From Blasia pusilla (lineage: Eukaryota; Marchantiophyta; Marchantiopsida; Blasiales): a stretch of DNA of 64,000 nt. Position 1 is the stretch's first letter. Each line of letters opens with the position of its first letter. The stretch covers positions 4,588,001 to 4,652,000 of the forward strand of contig CM114273.1 of NCBI GenBank assembly GCA_050084515.1. The letters run 5' to 3'. The position numbers were made by a program, and so were the translations under genes. The notes below the pieces were generated by a model. It saw nothing but the letters and a program-made list of their open reading frames with translations, searched no databases and was not told the DNA's origin. This document shows, piece by piece, positions 1-11,286 of the stretch.

Positions 1-579
1 TTGGCAGACGTTTTGGAGATGGTGATGATGTCATCAACCCACAACACAAAAAGATCGCTATTCTGATGCCACAAAACGCAAGGATCCAAAGGAATTGGAA
101 AGATCCTATGCTTAGCTAAATATTGAGTAACTTCAAGGTACTAGAGACGTGGCGATTGTTGCAAACCATATAGAGCCTTGGGTAGGTGCCAAAGTAGAAG
201 CTGACCCTTAATGTCGCATGTTTCATAGCCTACGGAAGGCTGACCTGTCATGAGTGCATATAAAAATGCCGTAACAACATCATAACACTTGGCCTCAAGA
301 TCTCTAGTAGCAACCAAAGCCATTAAAGTTTGAAAAGTCTATGGTCTAACAACAGATGCAAAAGTATCATAGAAATCCTTAGCAGATCTTTGTTTCTCCC
401 CTTGTGCAACAAAACAGGCCTTGAACATGCCATTCCGTTTATTAGAATAAACCCACTTCAAAGGAATAACTTTAGCATCGGGAGGAAGCTAGTGTGGTAA
501 GATGAGCAACCTTTAACTTGTATAATTTTTTGATCTCCGTTTACTCTGCATCACTTCATGTTTCCATGTTGGAAACATG
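1..579 (-). pseudogene. copia reverse transcriptase, N-terminal part
   Basis: The minus-strand translation shows a PTWK start near 565, a KWVYSNKRN block near 450, a DTFASVVRP block near 350, DVVTAFLYA near 270 and KALYGLQQSPR near 155. It ends with a WVDDI form of the YVDD catalytic box near 30. These are the ordered conserved blocks of Ty1/copia reverse transcriptase. There are in-frame stops near 340, 485 and 510. The domain continues beyond base 1. It is the downstream half of the split copia element; the upstream half resumes at about 14,413. Confidence 0.85.
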
Positions 580-1003
580 TGTCATATCTTATTTCGATGT
601 AGGTAGAGTTCTATCATGTCGACGGTAGAGAGAATCAGCAGGCTCTTTGAGTGTAGCTTCGTGTGGAGATGTCGGATGAGGTTGACGACAGGTTTGTTGT
701 GTCGAGAATGTCATTTATGGCGATTTTCCTATTTTGGTTTTAGTCCGTCAGGTGACTTGTTGACCGAATCAACGGTCACCCAATAACTTGTGCATGCATG
801 TTATCGTTGGCAAGGCTATTTTTGGGTATAAGAGTGAGAGAGATGGTTTTCTCAATCCATCTTTCTCATGTTGAGCCTTAGGAGCGCCTCTCTTGCATAG
901 ACATGAGTGGATGTGTAGGAGTTAGGGTGCTAGCGTCCGGATTCCCTCATAGTAGAGGGTGAATGTGGTTCGATACGCCGATGTAGATTCATGAGTGGAG
1001 TTT
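580..1003 (+). repeat. left LTR-like block of the gypsy insertion
   Basis: This stretch is a clear though diverged direct copy of about 13,777-14,236. Shared landmarks include TTCGATGTAGGTAGAGTTCT, TTTTAGTCCGTCAGGTGAC and CCTCATAGTAGAGGGTG. It begins with TGT directly after the copia reverse-transcriptase sequence. Similarity stops near 1003. The segment that should finish the LTR (seen at 14,286-14,407) is missing here, while a copy of it sits at the other end before the right LTR. I found no convincing tRNA primer-binding site after it. Confidence 0.7.
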
Positions 1004-2346
1004 TAGATATCCCAGACACGTAAGGCAGCTAGGCGGAGGTTTGTCTAGGGAGCTAGGTTATCGCGAAGTGGGGACGCGGACTCATAGGGAGTCGTGGCCG
1101 TGGGCGGGCTGGTGGAAGGAGATAGTGGCAGGTACAAGGTACAAAAGTGGGGCCAGAAGTGGAAAAGACGTCAAAAGGAAGAGTCATTATGACTCCAAAG
1201 TATGGGGATTAGGGGGAGCCCGAAGTTGGGAGGAGCCCTACATAAGACGATGTGCCTTGGGCCGCATCTGCATAGGGTTGCGTGCCCGCATAAAAGGAGG
1301 TAAAGAGAAGGAAGGGGTGAAGGCGACGGGGGGTAGACAGACATAGTTTAGAGAGTATGAAAATGGGAGGTTTAGAGGCCGGAAGCTAGGAAGGAGCAAG
1401 GAGCTCCAAGAACGTGGGGGCCGCATAGGGATGCGGGTTGTTCCAGCTAGCCTGGGAGGAAGGAAGGGCTTGCCGCATAGGGCGGTGAGCCGGAAATAAA
1501 GGTGCAGGAACTAGGGCGGGGGTCGCAGGAGCTGAGGAGCTCCTAGGATCAACAAAGGTGGGAGCGACGGGGTTAGAAGTGGCATGGACGGTAGGGTTGG
1601 GCTACGTGGTGAGACCAAACGCGTTGGGGCGGACGTTGTTTGGGTTGAATGTGGTCAGCAGCTACATTGTTGCACGGATGTAGTTAGACATGGACTGTAG
1701 TAAGAAGTTGGTAACTATGGTAGCTAAGATACATGGTTGATTCATGCTACGTAGTTGGAGATTTTTTCAAGAGACTTGATGTATTCACGAGCTAGCGTGG
1801 TGGGATTCACGACGAGCGGGGCTAGTACTTTGTCAACTGGGGGTGGGATGAGTGATTCACATCGATAGTCTACGATAGATTGGTAGTATGTTGATGCCAA
1901 CGGGAAGTCCGCATCTACTGACGGGAGGTTTGACGTAAGGTCAAGGAGAATGTCGTGTTGCGGAGGTGCCGTACCACATGGAGGAGTGAGTGTTGACGGT
2001 GCAATAGGTTGGTGGGCATGATCAGGTTAACCGCTCGAGTCCCTTTTTGGCACTTATCTTGTGTGATTGCAAGTGTTGGGTATCGGGTAGTTGTTGATGT
2101 TTGCCAAGTGTAGCGATGGTGACGAGTGTAGACTCCTTTCATGTGTAGCATGTTGGTGGATATATGGCGGTTTCCGAGTAGGGGTCGCGTGTATGACCCA
2201 ACACTATCAATAGTTTAGGTGAGTTAGTTGGTAGGCTCAGGGTGAGCCCGAGCGTTGAGTGTAGGTGAGGCCGGGTGTGTCATCACCGAGTTGGCATTAG
2301 CGTAGGTGAGCTAGTGAGGAGTGTGGGAGACTCTTGGTGAGTCTGA
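1004..2346 (+). other. gypsy 5' leader, no recognised gene
   Basis: This is GC-moderate sequence between the left LTR-like block and the gag frame. Open frames such as 1041-1346 show no recognisable domain and overlap others of similar size on the opposite strand. I read it as leader of the retrotransposon. A GAGGCCGGGTG string near 2268 also occurs near 14,237 inside the right LTR region. Confidence 0.5.
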
Positions 2347-3540
2347 GTGCTCAAGCAGGTGAGACAAGGTTGTCATCACGGTGTTCTTCCAGGTTTGGAA
2401 GAATGGGGTAGTACGAGCAGTGGTGGTGGCATGACACGAAGTGGTGTGAGGTATCGAGGAGTTTTGAGAGAGGAACCACCCCGAATCCTATCCGTGGCTG
2501 CATCATCATCATTAGACAACGGGTCTGGTGATGAGATCGAGGATGAGGACAGTGATACATGGAGAGAGATGGACAACATGGGCCACCGGGGCATGCCTTT
2601 TTTCTCACGTGTGGTAGGCACCATAGATCTAAATGATTTCATCCAAGAGTTCGACACGTGGTGCGACTTCTAGGAGACACAAACCCCTACACGGTTCAAC
2701 CCTTTTATGGTATGGAAGGGGTTGTCCTAGCACTTGGAGCGTCCGCCGATGGATGACTACATGGAGATCTAATCTCTATACTCTATAGAGATTGATGCCT
2801 AGAGGGTGTCTTGGGCTCTAGGGTATGTGTCCACAAGTGGCCGCGAGGCGTATGATGGGATAATGAGGGCGGAGAGGCCCACACCATCAGTCCAGGGACT
2901 AGATAGAGAGGATGAAAGTGAGAGTGGTGAGGTGGCAGAGACCTCTCATGGTAGAGGACCACCGAATTTCAGTCCTACAATGGAGTTCTTTCGATAGCTG
3001 GGGAGGAGCTACCAAGGCGTGCGGACCGACAAGCTGAAGAGTCTACATAATTTTCAGCAAAGATCGGGTGAGAGTATGAGGGAGGCCTTCAGGCGCATGC
3101 AACGGTTGATCATTGCCATGTATGGGCTGACTAAGGCGCAGTTAGTATAGTATTGGTAAGGGGTGTTGGATGAGGAGCTACGAAGGAGAGTTTGGGATGC
3201 GATGTTGCTTCACAAGGCGAAGCCCACATTGAAGGTGGTATTCGAGTTGTCTGAGCGGGTAGAGCTCAACATGACTGAGGAGCAGGTGGTGACGACAGGA
3301 TTTTTGCGGGATTTTTGCGGGTCGACGAGTAGGAGTAGACCCACAGGTGCCCCAACATGCACCTGTACCATGAGAGCGGGCTTGTGGGCCTAGAGAGCAA
3401 GGCAGGTATCGTGAGCCGATGAGGCAATGGCCCCTACCGACATATATTACCCAGCAGGGGCGAGGGTTGGCTTGCTGGACGTGTGGTGGGTCATATAGGC
3501 AGAGGGACTGCCCACAGCATGGGAGAAGGCCACATGCACC
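2347..3540 (+). pseudogene. gag: gypsy gag polyprotein with zinc knuckle
   Basis: One reading frame runs from 2347 to about 3393 and is broken by seven stops between about 2671 and 3160. Five are TAG and two are TAA. Each is one C-to-T change from CAG or CAA. The retrotransposon gag helical core is recognisable around 3000-3330, including REAFRRMQRLI and YGVLDEELRRRV-like blocks. A CCHC zinc knuckle lies at 3473-3511 in a shifted frame, with the ligand order Cys, Cys, Tyr, Cys: the expected His is TAT (Tyr), one base from CAT. Gag would form the virus-like particle. The first ATG at 2347 is a guess. Confidence 0.75.
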
Positions 3541-4413
3541 TCCGATTGCTCAAGATCCACAGAGGATGGCCCCACCACAGTTCTAGTATATTCATTATCA
3601 CTGATATGATCACATTAGGGATAGGTGTTATGATCTTCGCCAAGAGGTACATCTAGAGATAGGCAAAGGACTTGGAGGGGAGAGAGTTGGTGGAGATCGA
3701 GTAGTAGATGATCATGGTGGTAGAATACCATCACTTGTCATAAGAGATGGAATGCATCCAATGCAACGCTCCTTATGCGCATCGATCAGTTGGAGCAGAG
3801 GATTGCTACCATGATGATGATGCAATTGCAGGTAGGCGCGGAGCTAAGAGTAGCTAGTGTGGCGCCATTTCCACATCTTACCACGATGCTGTACGGATTC
3901 TGCGGGGATGGGATTTATGTGTAGTGCGGCTCACGTTGAGGATGCTACGGTGGTGACTTGGGGTGCTAGGAGAGTAACCGAGCCATCGAGAGATGGGGTT
4001 GAGATTGACCTATGGGAGGGGGCCGATGGGCGGTAGGCCAAGATTCCCCAGTCGTTTACATTGTCGGAGGCATTACATACACTGTCCATGATGCCTCGAC
4101 GACACGTAGTACCCATAGATGGGACATGTGCGGCAACGTCATGAGCTGGACAGACGACTCCTATGCCGGTTCGGGAGAACCAAATGTCAACCATGTTGTT
4201 GGAGGTGGCCACTAGGTGAGCCACGCTCTGTTGTTTTTCGCCATAGAGTTGGCGACATTGGGAGCAGAGGTGTTCCGATTGGCCACCACGTTGTGTGAGT
4301 GTGGAGAGGTGACTGCCTCTTGTCACGACTGTTACGATAGATCGGTGGGATCTAGCAAAGCGTCTTCACGAGTAGTGGAGGACAGGCCCAGGAGGTCGAG
4401 AATGACCTATTGA
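3541..4413 (+). pseudogene. post-gag linker of the gypsy polyprotein, decayed
   Basis: This stretch follows the zinc knuckle and has no long open frame. A DQLEQRIATM block near 3790 has a counterpart (LQEQIAAM) near 6775. A stretch near 4195-4310 (TTGTTGGAGGTGGCCAC, then an FRLATTLCE block) has a counterpart at 7165-7275 (TTGTTGGGGGCGGCCAC, then a RLAASLCE block). It therefore appears twice in the element. Function is not recognisable; coiled-coil or spacer regions are usual here. Confidence 0.5.
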
Positions 4414-6440
4414 GGCCCCGGGAAACCTGAGAGAGCAGGTTTCCCCTTCGTTTCGCTCATTTGGAGCTATATTGAGGAACTTACTAATTTAGGTAAGTAC
4501 CATTTTACGTATATGATCGACTTTCTATTTTTGGTAAGTGGCCCTTGACCTCCTACATCAAGTCAAGAGCCAAGGAGGTGACTTGGGAGAATAGGTTACT
4601 ATGGAAAGAGCTTGGGAGAGGGGAGGGGTATACCTCAAGGAGAGAGAGCTTGAGAGCACATTCTCTCTTTGTTGAACCTCTTGGCATGAGGCGGCGGATC
4701 TATGGTCCCTTGCCTTGTGAGTGTAACCCAACCCCCTCATTAGGACAGTGGGTTTGGTTTGACGTGAGAGAGCTTGCACACCTTTGAGAGCTATGGTGTG
4801 AGATAATGTAGAAAGAGATTGGATCTTACTTTACAAAGAGAGAAATGAGAGAGTGAGAGAGCTTCATGGGGGAGCTCGCTGTTTTTGTAGGTTGGGGACC
4901 ATGTTCCCCGTTTTAGTGGCTCATGGGAGTGCTCATCGGAGCAAGGGCTGCTTTGATTGTTCTTTACATTTGCGGATTTTTCGTGTGGAAGAGTGGCGCT
5001 TGGAAGCGCTGCCCAATTTCTAATAGGGATTGATTATGGGGGCGGGTTGTCCCATGTCGGTGCTCTTGGGAGCACCATGTAGCTTTCTGATTTGTATTTT
5101 TACAGGTTTTACATTTTCGTTGGGAGAAATCACCGCGGAAGCGCTGCCAAATTTTGTATAAGAGAAAGAGACATTGGGCTTTTCGATAGTTTCTTTCAGT
5201 TTTTACTGGAATGTTTGATTCTAAATATTTTTTGACGTTGTTGTAGATCGTGAAGTTGTGCACATTATGCAAAAAACAATGTGCAATTTGAAGTTGCGAG
5301 CAAAAAGTTATGGTCAATCTTGCAAAATTTCCAGTGCTAGGTGATTTTTAGGGTTAAATTGTTCAAATCCTAAACCAGCCGCCACGCCGGCGGCGGCCGT
5401 TGCCATCATAGTCACCGTCACCATCACCGTCAACGGTCAACCTTCACCATCAACATTCAACCGTCATCGTCAACCGGCCACTATTGGCCGTTGCCGTTGC
5501 CCAGCGGTGCTCAAAGCCGCATTCGGCCGTTGTCCACCCTTTGGTTGCCATTGCCGCCATTACGGAGTGGAGGGTCTTCCAAGACGTTTGTTGATTCTCT
5601 CACTTTCGTCGCCACCACGTACTTTGTTTTGGCCGCCACCGTCATCTAGTTTTGTCATCAACGAGTAATGGAAGATGACCTCGGGTTATGGTGTTTGAGT
5701 TTTGATTTCATGCTGCTATGTTGTGATTGGTAGCCGCTCGACGACGATCGAGTACCGTGCCGTGATGCCCGTAGCCGCAACGCGCTGTTGATTGCCACGC
5801 CGTGCCGCTTGTGGCCGCACCACATCGTCATTGTGGAGCAGAGTGTGGGTTTGTTGTTGATTGAGGAGGGTATGCCGCCGAGTGCCGCATCCCACCATCG
5901 AGGACCGTGCCGTTCGTAGCTGTTCCGTGCGTCGCCTGCAACGCCGCACCGTTCCGCTGGAACCGCAGTCTATCGAGGAGTTTTGAGCAGCGTCAGTACG
6001 GGAGGAGTATGACTCGCTGATTGGAGGAGTTGTCTCCACGATCGAGTTGGGGTCGAGATTTGCAGTTGTTGAGGAGCGACATCGACATATGTTCAGGTTA
6101 CTCATTCTGGTCCTTTACCTTGCACATATGAGGGTTTCTAGGATTTGGGTAGTTTATTTGGGGATATTGGGTGTGTGGATGCTGAGAGCATCATTTATGT
6201 ATGATTTTTAGGGGACATAGATTATGTGGATGTCCAAAGTTGAGGGTAGGTTGTCGATGAGATGATAGCCTGGTTGATTTGCCACACCACGCCGCGTGTT
6301 GCCGCACGTTACACGTCTCGGGGAGGGAGAGTGTAGATCGAGTGCCGTATGTTTGGGATGAGTGATCAAGGGATTACTCATGAGGTTGAGAGTGATCGGG
6401 TAAGAGGGGCCAAGGGTCATTACGGCGTCCGTTCGCGACT
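4414..6440. other. unassigned segment inside the gypsy element
   Basis: No known protein domain is visible. The left half (4414-5370) is less GC-rich and could be LTR-like or foreign. The right half (5370-6120) is GC-rich and includes a low-complexity stretch around 5400-5500 built from CACCGTCAAC/CACCATCAAC-type units. The segment separates the two partial gag copies (2390-4310 and 6440-7320). It may be an inserted element or the leader of a second, fused copy. I found no matching LTR pair inside it. Confidence 0.4.
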
Positions 6441-7320
6441 TTGAGAGGCGAGGTGGTGAACCCGAGAGTAGCTCTAGAGGCTTTACGCAGAGTGGCACGA
6501 GGTTCCGAGGGTCTCCACGTGAGGGACCACCTTGACCTTCTTTTGTATCATCATAAGACAAGGGGGAGGGTGTAGAGGAGTTTGTGAGCACATTGCCACA
6601 CATCGTGAGTGGTACTACTAGTTGGGCGTACGAGATTGTGCACCAGGTGGTCCCGTTGGGGGACGAGGAGCTAGAGTTGCCCGACAGGGTGGTGGAGCTG
6701 CCTGTTGAGGAGGTAGAGTACCACCACCAAGATGCGTCGAGGGAGACACCCGACGTGAGGCTGGGATGGCTGCTCGATACAATAGCTACAGGAGCAGATT
6801 GCCGCTATGGCATTGAGGTTACCCGATGCCGGATCTGTGGCATCGACATCATATGGAGCATCCTGAGAGGAGGAGGATCTTGGTTGGATGTGGGGGGTTG
6901 CCCAGATGGAGGCCATCGCAGTTGTGACGTGTGGAGTAGCCGTAGAGTCGGATCCACAGTGAAGGGAAGCCAGGAAATAGACCAGGCTTCCTTAGTCTTT
7001 CACGTTATCCGAAGCGATGAGAACCCCATCGATGGATCCTCATCAAAGTTCCTGGAGAGTTGGTGACGTTGTTGGTGTGCAGGCACGGAGGGCGATGGGA
7101 GAAGCAAGTACGACGACTTCTATTGTTGATGCTCAAGAGGGGCATGTGTCGAGCACGTTGTTGGGGGCGGCCACCATTGTGTACCGCACTCCTTTATTTT
7201 TTTGCTTCCGATGTTATGACGTTGGGGGGTACGCCCGCCGAGGCTTTTCGGTTGGCCGCTTCACTATGTGAGCACGGAGTTGGAGTTCCTGCATCACGTT
7301 AAGAAGTGATTGCAGAGGAG
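6440..7320 (+). pseudogene. second, shortened copy of the gag/linker region
   Basis: About 6460-6580 resembles 2420-2530: an arginine-rich start, a GAGGGACCACC block and a TCATCATCATAAGACAA-type stretch. About 6770-6830 resembles 3790-3850, and 7165-7290 resembles 4195-4320. The middle of gag, with the helical core and zinc knuckle, is absent. This copy runs directly into the protease. Frames shift at least twice. It could be a fusion of two related elements, or an internal duplication followed by deletion. Confidence 0.6.
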
Positions 7321-7848
7321 GTGATGGACCTGCCCTTGGAGCAGATGCTCGGGCCGTCCACGTTCGATTCATGGTAGGCTCCGGCTGCTAGGATGGCGGA
7401 GATGCCCGCTAGACCTGCGATAGAGTGTGCCATGGCTTCTCCTGGTGTTGTGTTGCTAGATAACCAAGGAGAGGTCTTCCAATTGGTAAGTCCTGGAGGT
7501 AGAGCTTTTAGTCCGCAACGTGTCTTGTTGGATTCAAGAGCGCAACCCCTGATGTTGGGAAAATTTTCATTCAGAGGATTGGGCTTGACAAGAGCCGATA
7601 TGGAGCGTTGCCCATTCCAGATACAGATATCCTTGGGTGGATCGAGTACCACACAGTATAAGACCCGACATGAGGTCATGGTGAGGATTTGCTCGGGACA
7701 TCCTACAGATGAGTCCGTGGTGCGAGCCAAGGCGATAGTGACTAATGCAGAATCCTACGACGTCTTGGTTGGTGGAGCAGTGTTATACTCGATGGGGTTT
7801 GCCCTGGATTACTGGGAGGAGTTAGCGTCCTACAGACCAGGATGGTAG
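7321..7848 (+). pseudogene. gypsy aspartic protease
   Basis: The retropepsin signature is LLDSRAQPLML around 7525-7557, where LLDSGAQP is expected. The downstream YDVLVGGAVLYSMGF block (about 7756-7800) is the usual ILVG-type second half. The active-site Gly codon at 7537-7539 reads AGA (Arg). This is one G-to-A change from GGA and lies in a former CAG context (TCA-GGA). That substitution should abolish activity. There is one in-frame stop upstream (about 7375) and one at 7846. The protease would cut the polyprotein during particle maturation. Confidence 0.8.
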
Positions 7849-8221
7849 TCGGGTGATGGGCGCCTTAGCTCATTACCCGTTCCATTCACAGGTGCAATGA
7901 TTGAGCAAGGGCTAGGAGAGATGGCGACCTTAGCAGCATTTAGCAGTGCCATCACTTGGCCTTGTGATTTGATTTAGGGACATGTCTATGCAGAGGATAC
8001 TCCCGTTCCTGACATTTCTATGGAGAGGAGTGTTATGGTAGCTGCATCATTCCATGGAGGAGAGGTGCCGATGTGGGGCTCGATTGAGGAGCTTCGAGAT
8101 TGCTAGATGAGCACGTGTAGACCGCGTGGAGCGAGATATTTGCACCATAGCGTGACGGGTCTGAGCAACCCGAGGTAGCAGGGAGTGCTACGATGACACC
8201 CTTGGATACCACACCCATTGT

Positions 8222-9221
8222 GTGGTGTACCCGGAGAAGGATATTCGAGTGTTAGATCTCTTTGGAGGGATTAGCACCAAGTAAGCTGTTGTTTTGTAGG
8301 CAGGAGTGCGAGTACAACAGTACGTGTATGTGGAGAGTGATGATGTTGCGAGGCGCGTCTCACTCCGACATGTGACGCAGTTACGCCTACGTTTTCCCGA
8401 CTTATTTTCTGCGACCGCGGTACAAGGATACCAGAGTTCCCTACCAAGGGATATTTTGTTGTTGGGGGCGCAGGACTTAGAGCGGGTAGGGACCATTGAT
8501 TTGGTCATTTCCGGTTGGCCATGTCAAGGCCAATCGAGTGCTGGACAAGGCAGCGGACTGGTTGAGACTTGGTTGTTTTGGGAGATGTTGAGGGTCTTAC
8601 GGCAATTGCAAGAGCACCAGTCTCGTTCTCCAGCCTACATTCTAGAGAATGTGCCGATCTTAGGAGACTCCACGTCACGCGTGGTGACAAGTGCTCATAA
8701 GATGCGTGCCTGGATCGGCCCAGCACTGTTCTTGGATGCGGCGAATGTAGGTTCTAGAGCCCATCGCCCGCGTCTATGGTGGACGAAGTTGGTGTCCCAT
8801 GCGATGTTACGGAGGGCGTATGCGAGAGTGGAGCGCCCCTCCCATTTGTTAGTGGATCCCTTTCTGGATCCAAGTCGTTGATCACAGGCAGTGAGGTAGG
8901 ATGATCGACCACCATTGACTGTGGTCAACAAGGTAGGCAGGCCGTGGGCAGCCTTGCCCACGTTTGTGAGTTTTCCCGCTTCCTATGCATACAAGGAGGC
9001 CGGTCTTGGCTTGGTTTGGGATGACCAGGTTCAGCGGTTGGTGGAGCCCAATGCCGTCAAGAGAGAGCGAGCGAGCAATGGGATTTCCCAGAGGAGTGGC
9101 GGCAATACCGTCAATGTCAGAAGCATCACGACGCCATATCTTGGGTCAAGCAATGGACGTGAACTGCTTGACATGGATCCTCAGCTTGGGAGTGGCTAAG
9201 CAGCGTCGTAGGAGATCGTGA
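8222..9221 (+). pseudogene. C5-cytosine DNA methyltransferase domain within the gypsy pol region
   Basis: Methyltransferase motifs appear in order. Motif I is VLDLFGGIST at 8249-8278 (SAM binding). Motif IV is GWPCQGQS at 8513-8536, with the catalytic Cys codon TGT at 8522-8524. Motif VI is ENV at 8645-8653. A motif VIII-like RAHRPRLWW lies at about 8755-8781. After a frameshift near 9065 comes a C-terminal block with ERAMGFP and SRRHILGQAMDV, resembling the last motifs of DNMT3/DRM-type enzymes. The frame is interrupted by TAA (8282), TAG (8297) and a TGA near 8879. The domain sits between protease and reverse transcriptase, so it was part of the polyprotein. PCQ resembles DNMT1 while the tail resembles DNMT3/DRM, so the class is uncertain. 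Its likely role was methylating cytosines, possibly in the element's own DNA. Confidence 0.88.
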
Positions 9222-9520
9222 CAAATCACAGCGGTTGCGTTGGTGAGCCCCATGCCTATCAAGACGGTGGAAGCAGTGGCTGGGGGCGAGACCCGAGGAG
9301 ATCTACACACCAAGGGAGATTAGGAGAGACACCCTTGGACTTCTTGGGATTTTTTGCAGGTATGCCAAGAGATGATAGCCACAGCATCGAGCGTGGTTCC
9401 GAGCACTGCATGTGGAGGAGATCAGAGTTTGTAGGAGAGCGGCCGAGTGTTGTTGTTCGAGACGGGGTTGCACCATAGCAACCACCGATACCCACGCCGG
9501 AGAGTCCTACCGTAGTCACG

Positions 9521-10987
9521 ATGGAGACTTGGGAGCCAGATATGGGCCCTAAGTTGACAGGAGGAGAGCGACGCCGGATACATCAGTTCCTTAGGAGTCA
9601 TAGGAGCTGCTTTGCGTTTAGCATGGAGGATTTGGATATGTTGAAGGGACCAAGAATCCGCATTGAGTTGTCGAATGATACGCCGATCTTTCGACGACCC
9701 TACAGGTACAATGATATGGAGAGGGCTCTGATTCAGAGTATGAGCCAAGACTTGGTGGGAGCAGGACTATTGGAGATGTCGCATGGGGAGTATGCATCTG
9801 CCACTATCATGCCCGCCAACAAGGATGTGCATGGCAACTAGACAGATAGGCGGATGTGTGGGGATTACCGACCTATCAATCGGCAGATGAAGTTCGATAG
9901 GTATGCCATGCCCTCCCCTGAGGAGATCTTTGATGCGATTGGTCGCATAAAGGTCTTCAGTTCATTGGATTTGCGATCCGGATACCATCAACTGCCTATC
10001 AGATTGGAGGATAGGCAGAAGATGGTATTTTGGGGCATCGATCCTCACGGGAAGGATTGTTTGTACCAGTGGCGGTTCTTACCATTTCTGTTAAAGAATG
10101 CCCCGGCTGAGTTTAAGAGGGTGATGGATAGGATCTTGGCTGGTCTAGATTTTGCTAGATGTTATATTGATGACATCGTAGTCTTTTGCGCCACAGTTGA
10201 GGAGCATGAGCGACATCTAGAGGAGGTGTTTCGACGATTGCAATTACATGGGCTGAAACTACATCCAGGCAAGTGCAAGTTCTTCTACTACCAGATTGAG
10301 TACTTGGGTCATATGATATACCCAGGGGGCCTTGGTGTTCAATAGACAAAGGTAGAGGCTATCTCACGCATTTCATGCCCTACAGATGTGAGTCGTGTTT
10401 GCGCATTCATGGGATTGGTGAACTTCTATCGGCGGTACGTCAAGGGGTTCAGTTCGATTGCGAAGCCGTTGACCTTGCTGACCAAGGTGGATCACGAGTG
10501 GCACTCGGGGGATAAGCAGGAGTGAGCATTTCAATTGCTCAAGGATAGGTTGACGTCCGCGCCCATCTTGAGGAGACCGATCAGGGGGCGTCCTTTTCAG
10601 TTGCACACAGATTGGAGCATGTTGGGGCTTGGAGCGGTGCTCACCTAACATAATGATGAGGGTAGAGAGTTTGTGGTGGCTTATGCTAGCTGCTCCAATA
10701 ACGCTGCAGAGTTGAAGTACAACTTGTATGAGGGTGAGTGCTTGGCTGCGGTGTGGGCTGTCGCGCATTTCAGGTGTTACTTATTCGGCAACCCCTTTAC
10801 CATCATCACTGATCATCAACCACTGAAGTGGTTGATGGAGTCCGAAAAGCTTACAAGGAAGCTTGCAAGATGGGCTCTGTTGTTGCAGGAGTATGATTTT
10901 CAGGTGGTACATAGACCTGGGACGCTCAACCAGGATGTAGATGGGTTGAGTTGTAACCCATGCCCGAGTCAACGAGATGTGACTTGA
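9521..10987 (+). pseudogene. gypsy reverse transcriptase and RNase H
   Basis: One frame (9521-10,987) carries the Ty3/gypsy order. It contains RRPYRYN, CGDYRPIN near 9857, FSSLDLRSGYHQLP near 9960, the YIDD catalytic box at 10,163-10,174, EYLGHMI near 10,300 and the FYRRYVKGFSSIAKPL connection near 10,430. RNase H follows with LHTDWSMLGLGAVL near 10,600, EGECLAAVWAV near 10,730 and TDHQPLKWL near 10,810. The acidic residues of both active sites look intact. Stops fall at about 9839 (TAG), 10,343 (TAG), 10,524 (TGA) and 10,647 (TAA). These domains would copy the RNA to DNA and remove the template. Confidence 0.9.
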
Positions 10988-11286
10988 GCTCGATGGCATG
11001 GAGAGAGTGATGAGGAGTCAGTGCCAAGATGGCATACGTTAGCCTATTTAGGCAGATTGGCTATGGAGAGCCAGAGTGTGGAGACTTCGATGGTGAGGTC
11101 TAGTGGAGAGTCCTTAGATCTCGAGGCCAATGAGGAGACGACAAGTGGCCGAGATATTCATAATGATGGAGTAGTCTTGGAGTACCTTCGTACTGGCAGC
11201 ATTGCGAGCACCATGGTGCTAGAGAGCGGGATTGCACCCTACAGCGGGCCAGGCGGTTCCGTTGGGAGGGGACACATGTTTTGAGG

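Noticed and set aside
1041-1346. 101-residue frame in the gypsy leader as a separate gene
   Set aside because: It lies in the leader before gag, overlaps an opposite frame, and has no similarity to any protein I know.
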